From positions 1 through 10,316 of the forward strand of contig JAKBFR010000088.1 of NCBI GenBank assembly GCA_021837545.1: a stretch of 10,316 bases of DNA. The letters run 5' to 3'. Made by a program: the position numbers and the translations under genes. The DNA is from Bacillota bacterium. Lineage in GTDB: Bacteria > Bacillota_A > Clostridia > Clostridiales > Clostridiaceae. Each line of letters starts with the position of its first letter. Position 1 is the first letter of the stretch. Below, one piece after another: positions 6,562-10,316 of this stretch. The notes beneath the pieces were generated by a model. That model made no database searches, was not told where the DNA came from, and saw nothing but the letters and a program-made list of their open reading frames with translations.

Positions 6562-6638
6562 CGTGTTAGTACGGGCGTTCCTCTGTCAGTATATCTTATG
6601 TTAAGAACGTCAAATTATCTTTAAGGAGGGAATACACA
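6562..6638 (+). promoter_or_regulatory. Structured leader of rplS (L19 leader-type)
   Basis: Between the promoter and the rplS ribosome site is a stem GGCGTTC (6574-6580) with GAACGTC (6605-6611), one G-U pair included. An alternative small hairpin at 6594-6606 (TCTTA/TAAGA) would compete with it. Autoregulatory L19 leaders upstream of rplS have been described by comparative genomics in Firmicutes, and position and form fit. Assignment to that family is inference, since I did not compare with a covariance model. The Shine-Dalgarno AAGGAGG is at 6623-6629. Confidence 0.55.
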
Positions 6639-6989
6639 ATGAACGAAATAATAAGAGCTATTGAAGCTGAACAAATTAGAACTGACCTACCAAACTTTAA
6701 AGTTGGAGACAACATAAAAGTTTACGTTAAGGTTAAAGAAGGTACAAGAGAAAGAATACAAATGTTCGAAGGTACTGTAATGAAAAAACAAAATGGTGGG
6801 TTAAGAGAAACTTTCACTGTAAGAAGAGTTGCTTTAGGAACTGGAGTTGAAAGAACTTTCCCAATGAATGCACCAATCATCGAGAAAATCGAAATCTCAA
6901 GAAGAGGTAAAGTAAGAAGAGCTAAACTTTACTACTTAAGAGATAGAGTTGGTAAATCTGCTAAAGTTAAAGAATTATTAACTAGATAG
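6639..6989 (+). CDS. rplS: 50S ribosomal protein L19
   Basis: L19 lies at the 30S-50S interface and contributes to intersubunit bridges. The 116-residue product is full length and collinear with the family: [51 protein letters not shown], and the basic C-terminal stretch [20 protein letters not shown]. It starts at ATG 6639, 9 nt after AAGGAGG. It has its own promoter and leader upstream and an intrinsic terminator 4 nt after the stop, so it can be made as a single-gene transcript in addition to any trmD read-through. Confidence 0.98.
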   Translation: MNEIIRAIEAEQIRTDLPNFKVGDNIKVYVKVKEGTRERIQMFEGTVMKKQNGGLRETFTVRRVALGTGVERTFPMNAPIIEKIEISRRGKVRRAKLYYLRDRVGKSAKVKELLTR

Positions 6990-6993
6990 TATT

Positions 6994-7021
6994 AAAAGGG
7001 ACTGTTTCAGTCCTTTTTTTT
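6994..7021 (+). terminator. Intrinsic terminator after rplS
   Basis: An 11-bp stem (6994-7004 with 7008-7018, one G-T wobble) has a TTT loop and ends in a run of eight T (7014-7021). The next gene, rbgA, starts only 33 nt further on, so it depends on read-through or on a promoter overlapping this site. Confidence 0.9.
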
Positions 7022-7053
7022 ATACTTCCAAATAAATATAAGGAGGAATCTAC

Positions 7054-7923
7054 ATGGTAATTAATTGGTTCCCGGGACATATGAAAAAAACTCAAAGAGA
7101 AATTAAAGAAAATTTAGCATTAGTTGATGCTGTTATTGAAATAAGAGATGCTAGAATTCCTAGAAGCTCAGCTAATCCTGATATTGAAAAGTTATTAGAA
7201 GGAAAACCTAGAATTATACTTTTAAACAAAAGTGATTTAACTGATGGTGCAGTCACTAAAGAATGGATTAAACATTTAACTAAAGAAGATGTTAGAGTAT
7301 TAGAAGTCAACTGCTTAAAAGGTGATGGACTTAAAAATATAAAACCTATGCTACTAACTCTTCTAAAAGAAAAGCATGATAGATTAAGAACAAGAGGTAT
7401 GGATAATATAACGACAAGAGTTATGGTTGTTGGAATACCTAATGTAGGAAAATCTACGTTTATAAATAGATTGGGAAAAAATAATATAGCTAAAACAGGA
7501 GATAGACCGGGTGTTACTAAGAGTAAACAATGGATAAAGACAGATATAGGAATTGAACTTTTAGATACACCAGGAGTATTATGGCCTAGATTTGAAGATA
7601 ATATAACAGCTTTAAATTTAGCTTTTACAGGCGCTATAAAAGATGAAATAATGGATATAGAAGAATTAGCCTTAAGGCTTGTAGAAAGACTGCAAATAAG
7701 TTATTCAACTAAATTAAAAGAAAGATATAAAATAGCAGAAGTTTTTGAAAATCCAGTAGATACGCTAGATGCTATAGGCAAAAAGAGAGGAACTCTAATT
7801 TCAGGAGGACAAATTGACTATAATAGAATAGCTGTTATTTTACTTGACGAGTTTAGAGGTGGAAAAATGGGTAACATTTCTTTAGAACGCCCAGTAGAAG
7901 AGAAAACTGATGATAATCAATAA
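7054..7923 (+). CDS. rbgA: Ribosome biogenesis GTPase RbgA (YlqF)
   Basis: RbgA (YlqF) is a circularly permuted GTPase required for late assembly of the 50S subunit in Bacillus. Seen: the G4 motif NKSD (58-61) comes before the G1 P-loop GIPNVGKS (127-134) and G3 DTPG (171-174), the order diagnostic of circular permutation. The N terminus carries the family's WFPGHMKK segment (about residues 5-12). The C-terminal region (about 200-289) is the RNA-binding extension. At 289 residues it is full length. AAGGAGG (7040-7046) precedes ATG 7054 at good spacing. The stop overlaps the rnhB start by 14 nt. Confidence 0.96.
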   Translation: MVINWFPGHMKKTQREIKENLALVDAVIEIRDARIPRSSANPDIEKLLEGKPRIILLNKSDLTDGAVTKEWIKHLTKEDVRVLEVNCLKGDGLKNIKPMLLTLLKEKHDRLRTRGMDNITTRVMVVGIPNVGKSTFINRLGKNNIAKTGDRPGVTKSKQWIKTDIGIELLDTPGVLWPRFEDNITALNLAFTGAIKDEIMDIEELALRLVERLQISYSTKLKERYKIAEVFENPVDTLDAIGKKRGTLISGGQIDYNRIAVILLDEFRGGKMGNISLERPVEEKTDDNQ

Positions 7924-8719
7924 AGACATAAAATCTATGTCGTTTAGCGAAATTAAAGAAGAAATAAATAAGATTTCAATAATCGATTTATATAAAAGTG
8001 GCCATAGTACAAAAATTATAGATTGGCTAGAAGATGATAAAAGAAAGAACGTATTATCGATTAAAAATAAAATTCAAAGGCAATTAGACTTATATTTAGA
8101 TGAAGTCCAAAGAGTTAAAGCAATGTATGATTTTGATAAATCGTTTGGAGACTATAGATATGTGGCAGGAATAGATGAAGTTGGAAGAGGCCCTCTTGCA
8201 GGACCTATAGTTGCTTGTAGCGTTATATTGGACTTAAATGTTCTAGATGAAGAGTTGATTTTATATGTAAATGATTCTAAAAAAGTAAAAAAATCTAAGA
8301 GGGAAGAACTTTCGGAAATTATAAAAGAAAAAGCACTGAGTTACTATATAGCAGCTTCTTCAAATGAGGAAATAGATGAAAAAGGTATATCCTTTTCTAA
8401 TAATAAAGTGTTTTTAGAGAGTTGTAATTCACTTAGTATAAAGCCTGACTTAGTATTATCTGATGGATATTTAGTCAAGAATATAAAAATAGAAAATAAG
8501 TCAGTTATCAAAGGAGACACAAAAAGTGCCTGCATTGCTGCAGCATCAATTGTTGCAAAGGTATATAGAGATAATCTTATGAAAGAATATGCTAAAAAGT
8601 ATCCAAACTATGATTTTGAAAATAATGTTGGATATGGCACTTCAAAACATATAGAAGCTTTGAAAACCTATGGAAAATGCAGCATACATAGAAGTAGTTT
8701 CTTAACAAAATTATTATAA
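7910..8719 (+). CDS. rnhB: Ribonuclease HII
   Basis: RNase HII cleaves the RNA strand of RNA-DNA hybrids and starts removal of single ribonucleotides from DNA. Seen: 269 residues, with the N-terminal extension of about 75 residues typical of Gram-positive RnhB. The catalytic DEDD set is complete: D89 and E90 in GIDEVGRGPLAG, D185 in SDG and D203 in IKGD. The GRG substrate-recognition loop is at 92-94 and GYGTSKH lies near the C terminus. The ATG at 7910 overlaps the end of rbgA and has only a weak ribosome site, so coupling is likely. An ATG at 7937 is an alternative but also lacks a clear site. Confidence 0.96.
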   Translation: MIINKDIKSMSFSEIKEEINKISIIDLYKSGHSTKIIDWLEDDKRKNVLSIKNKIQRQLDLYLDEVQRVKAMYDFDKSFGDYRYVAGIDEVGRGPLAGPIVACSVILDLNVLDEELILYVNDSKKVKKSKREELSEIIKEKALSYYIAASSNEEIDEKGISFSNNKVFLESCNSLSIKPDLVLSDGYLVKNIKIENKSVIKGDTKSACIAAASIVAKVYRDNLMKEYAKKYPNYDFENNVGYGTSKHIEALKTYGKCSIHRSSFLTKLL

Positions 8720-8728
8720 GTGATGCTC

Positions 8729-8772
8729 AAAAAATAAGAGTCCAAATACAAAATTTGGACTCTTATTTTTTT
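8729..8772. terminator. Bidirectional intrinsic terminator between convergent rnhB and yraN
   Basis: A perfect 19-bp stem (8729-8747 with 8753-8771) has a 5-nt loop. An A-run on the left and a T-run on the right make it a good terminator in both directions. It sits 9 nt after the rnhB stop and 9 nt beyond the yraN stop. Confidence 0.92.
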
Positions 8773-8781
8773 GATTTTTAT

Positions 8782-9150
8782 TTATAATCTAAATGCATCC
8801 TTTATATGATTTATTTTAAAAAGTGTAGTTTGAGGGTTTAAATAAACTTCTATAACATCAAATCGTATATTAATATCAAATAGTTTTTTATAATTAATAT
8901 AAGAGTTAGCAACTTTTATTATTGATTTTTGTTTTGAAAAAGTGATTGATTCTTTAGGTAAACCATAATCATAATTATATCGACCTTTAACTTCAACGAT
9001 TATTAATAAGTTATCTTGAATGCATATGATATCTATCTCGCCTAAAAAATTTCTAAAATTACAATCTAATATATGATATTTATTTTTTTGTAAATAATCT
9101 TTAACTAAATTTTCACAATAATTACCTATTTCTTTATTTAATTTTTTCAC
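8782..9150 (-). CDS. yraN: YraN family protein (UPF0102), predicted endonuclease-like fold
   Basis: YraN/UPF0102 proteins have a Holliday-junction-resolvase-like PD-(D/E)XK fold; their cellular role is not established, but they often lie beside rnhB and comM. Seen: about 122 residues, full family length. An N-terminal G-x3-E helix (IGNYCEN) is followed by LGEID, then VEVKGR (the E-x-K motif), then a Lys/Gln-containing helix (FSKQKSIIKVANSYI) and RFDVIEV near the end. All putative active-site residues are kept. Start choice: on the minus strand GGAG (9161-9158) is 7 nt from GTG 9150 and only 4 nt from TTG 9153, so GTG is preferred; TTG would add one residue. The gene points against all its neighbours and ends at the shared terminator with rnhB. 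Confidence 0.9.
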   Translation of the reverse strand: MKKLNKEIGNYCENLVKDYLQKNKYHILDCNFRNFLGEIDIICIQDNLLIIVEVKGRYNYDYGLPKESITFSKQKSIIKVANSYINYKKLFDINIRFDVIEVYLNPQTTLFKINHIKDAFRL

Positions 9151-9264
9151 CAAATCACTCCAATTTTATATCAGTATTAATTTTATGAATATATGTTATA
9201 AAAAATAATCTACACATAGATAGGTGATAGTTACTAGTTTATATATAAAACTCCTAATTTTGAA

Positions 9265-9299
9265 TTAACAATTACCAATTATCAATTATCAATTGTTAA
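9265..9299. repeat. Heptamer array with self-complementary ends
   Basis: Units of the form AATTNNC repeat with a 7-nt period (AATTAAC, AATTACC, AATTATC, AATTATC). The ends TTAACAATT (9265-9273) and AATTGTTAA (9291-9299) are perfect 9-bp inverted repeats, so the array could fold. It has the same 7-nt period and CAAT core as the arrays after ftsY. Confidence 0.75.
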
Positions 9300-9523
9300 C
9301 CATGACATTGATAATTAAAATTTGCATGTAGAATTATAGTTTTCATCTTAGGTATATATATTGAATTAAATATTCTACATTATAATATATAAAGTCACAA
9401 AGAGAATTTATCTTAAATTGAGCAACGGAAATTGAGTATTGCAATATTTATTTAAGATTATTAACAATTTAAAAATAAATTAAACAAATTTATTTTTGAA
9501 GAATTAATAATTATAAGTGTGTC

Positions 9524-9529
9524 TATAAT
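9524..9529 (+). promoter_or_regulatory. Candidate -10 element for comM
   Basis: A perfect TATAAT lies 18 nt upstream of the comM ATG, but no good -35 is found at 16-18 nt. The nearest (TTGAAG at 9496-9501) is 22 nt away. The transcription start would fall within or next to the ribosome site, which makes this call weak. Confidence 0.25.
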
Positions 9530-9547
9530 CTTTAGTGGGTGATTTAT

Positions 9548-10316
9548 ATGGCAGTAAAAATAATTAGTGCAACGCACAATGGTTTAGAAGGTTTTTTAAT
9601 AAATGTTGAGGTAGATATATCTAAGGGATTACCGGTGTTTAATATAGTCGGACTTCCTGACACCTCAGTAAAAGAGGCTAAGGAAAGAGTCAGAGCCGCA
9701 ATTATAAATTGTGGCTTTGAGTTTCCACTGGGCAGAATTACTATTAATTTAGCACCAGCAGATGTAAGGAAAATAGGATCTCTTTTAGATTTACCTATTG
9801 CACTTGGAATTCTTATGGAGTCTAATCAAATATGCAGAAAAAGTATGGATGATTGCATAGTATTTGGAGAATTATCTTTGTTTGGAGAGCTGAAAGGAGT
9901 AAAAGGAACAATACCAATAATAATTGAAGGCGCTAAGGAAAAAATCAATAAATTTATTTTTCCTTATGAAAATTTAGAAGAAAGTTATTATTTTGAAGGG
10001 GGAGAGTACTATCCTTTAAAGACATTGAAAGAAGTAATTTCGTATATTATATATGAAGATGTGCTACCTTATGAAACAGGCGATGAACTTGAAAGTGAAG
10101 AAATTTATGATTCATTGGATTATGGCAGTATTATAGGTCAATATTCATCAAAAAGGGCTCTAGAGATAGCTGCAGCTGGAAATCATAATATTATTCTTTA
10201 TGGAGAACCTGGATGTGGTAAAACAATGCTTGCAAAAGCATTAATATCAATTTTACCGTCTTTATCTCAAGAAGAATTAATAGAAATTGCGAAAATTTAT
10301 AGTGCATGTGGCCTTA
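9548..10316 (+). CDS. comM: ComM/YifB family AAA+ ATPase, N-terminal part (3' cut by window)
   Basis: ComM (YifB, Mg-chelatase-like) is a hexameric helicase that in Vibrio promotes branch migration during natural transformation; in clostridia it lies near dprA and topA. The frame is open from ATG 9548 to the window end (256 codons) with no stop. Seen: the N-terminal Lon-protease-like ChlI domain (MAVKIISATHNGLEGF, then GLPVFNIVGLPDTSVKEAKERVRAAI split across strands, NLAPADVRK, GSLLDLPIALGIL, FGELSLFGELK). The AAA+ domain follows, with IGQYSSKRALEIAAAGNHN and Walker A GEPGCGKT (219-226). The Glu in position 2 of Walker A is unusual, since GPPGSGKT is common in the family. Walker B, the sensors and the C-terminal domain are beyond the window. 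GGTGAT (9538-9543) is the ribosome site. Confidence 0.94.
   Translation, partial: MAVKIISATHNGLEGFLINVEVDISKGLPVFNIVGLPDTSVKEAKERVRAAIINCGFEFPLGRITINLAPADVRKIGSLLDLPIALGILMESNQICRKSMDDCIVFGELSLFGELKGVKGTIPIIIEGAKEKINKFIFPYENLEESYYFEGGEYYPLKTLKEVISYIIYEDVLPYETGDELESEEIYDSLDYGSIIGQYSSKRALEIAAAGNHNIILYGEPGCGKTMLAKALISILPSLSQEELIEIAKIYSACGL

Larger units (their letters stand above)
9154..9547. other. 394-bp gene-free AT-rich region upstream of comM and yraN
   Basis: No convincing ORF or RNA gene was seen. The region separates the divergent yraN and comM starts, so it should hold both promoters. It contains the heptamer array at 9265-9299 and three further dyads: 9326-9334 with 9372-9380, 9410-9418 with 9450-9458, and an all-A/T hairpin 9471-9481 with 9487-9497. 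A 10-bp palindrome TATTGCAATA lies at 9437-9446. The best -10-like hexamers are TATAAT at 9381-9386 and 9524-9529, neither with a well-spaced consensus -35. Confidence 0.6.

Noticed and set aside
9165..9170. Minus-strand TATAAA with TG as a yraN promoter
   Set aside because: Transcription would begin inside the ribosome binding site of yraN, and the -35 is poor.
9265..9299. CRISPR-like array
   Set aside because: Units are 7 nt with no spacers and no cas genes nearby; a simple short tandem repeat.

Overview
The window is very AT-rich chromosomal DNA from a low-GC Gram-positive bacterium, most likely a Clostridium sensu stricto species of the butyricum/beijerinckii type. The evidence is AT-rich codon use, AGGAGGTGA-class ribosome binding sites and the gene order smc-ftsY-ylxM-ffh-rpsP-khpA-rimM-trmD-rplS-rbgA-rnhB. 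That is the conserved Firmicutes SRP/ribosome-biogenesis cluster, followed by yraN and comM as expected in clostridia. The species call is inference from protein character and base composition; no search was run.

Layout. 1-1456 is the C-terminal part of SMC (chromosome condensation), cut by the window edge and with in-frame stops in the first 13 bases. 1463-2377 is ftsY (SRP receptor). 2378-2647 is an intergenic stretch with inverted heptamer arrays, a perfect 15-bp hairpin and a near-consensus sigma-A promoter buried in a 20-bp dyad. 2648-4346 is ylxM-ffh (SRP accessory protein and SRP GTPase). 4426-4947 is rpsP-khpA (ribosomal protein S16 and a KH RNA-binding protein), closed by an intrinsic terminator. 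4981-5299 has no gene; it holds a roughly 200-bp structured element with terminal inverted repeats, then another hairpin. 5300-6506 is rimM-trmD (30S maturation factor and tRNA m1G37 methyltransferase, overlapping). 6507-6638 carries a strong promoter and an L19-type leader. 6639-6989 is rplS with its terminator. 7054-8719 is rbgA-rnhB (50S assembly GTPase and RNase HII, overlapping). A 19-bp bidirectional terminator separates rnhB from the convergent yraN (8782-9150, minus strand). 9154-9547 is a gene-free AT-rich region with heptamer repeats and several dyads. 9548 to the end is the start of comM, cut by the window edge.

How the genes fit together. FtsY, YlxM and Ffh are three SRP-pathway proteins for co-translational membrane targeting. 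S16, KhpA, RimM, TrmD, L19 and RbgA serve ribosome assembly, tRNA modification and RNA binding. SMC, RnhB and ComM act on chromosome structure, RNA-DNA hybrids and recombination of incoming DNA.

The coding content is conserved core genome, and I found no undescribed protein system. The unusual material is between genes: the structured 201-bp element before rimM, the dyad-embedded ylxM promoter, heptamer arrays in two intergenic regions, and a 12-bp hairpin lying between the khpA Shine-Dalgarno sequence and its start codon, which may bring the two together.
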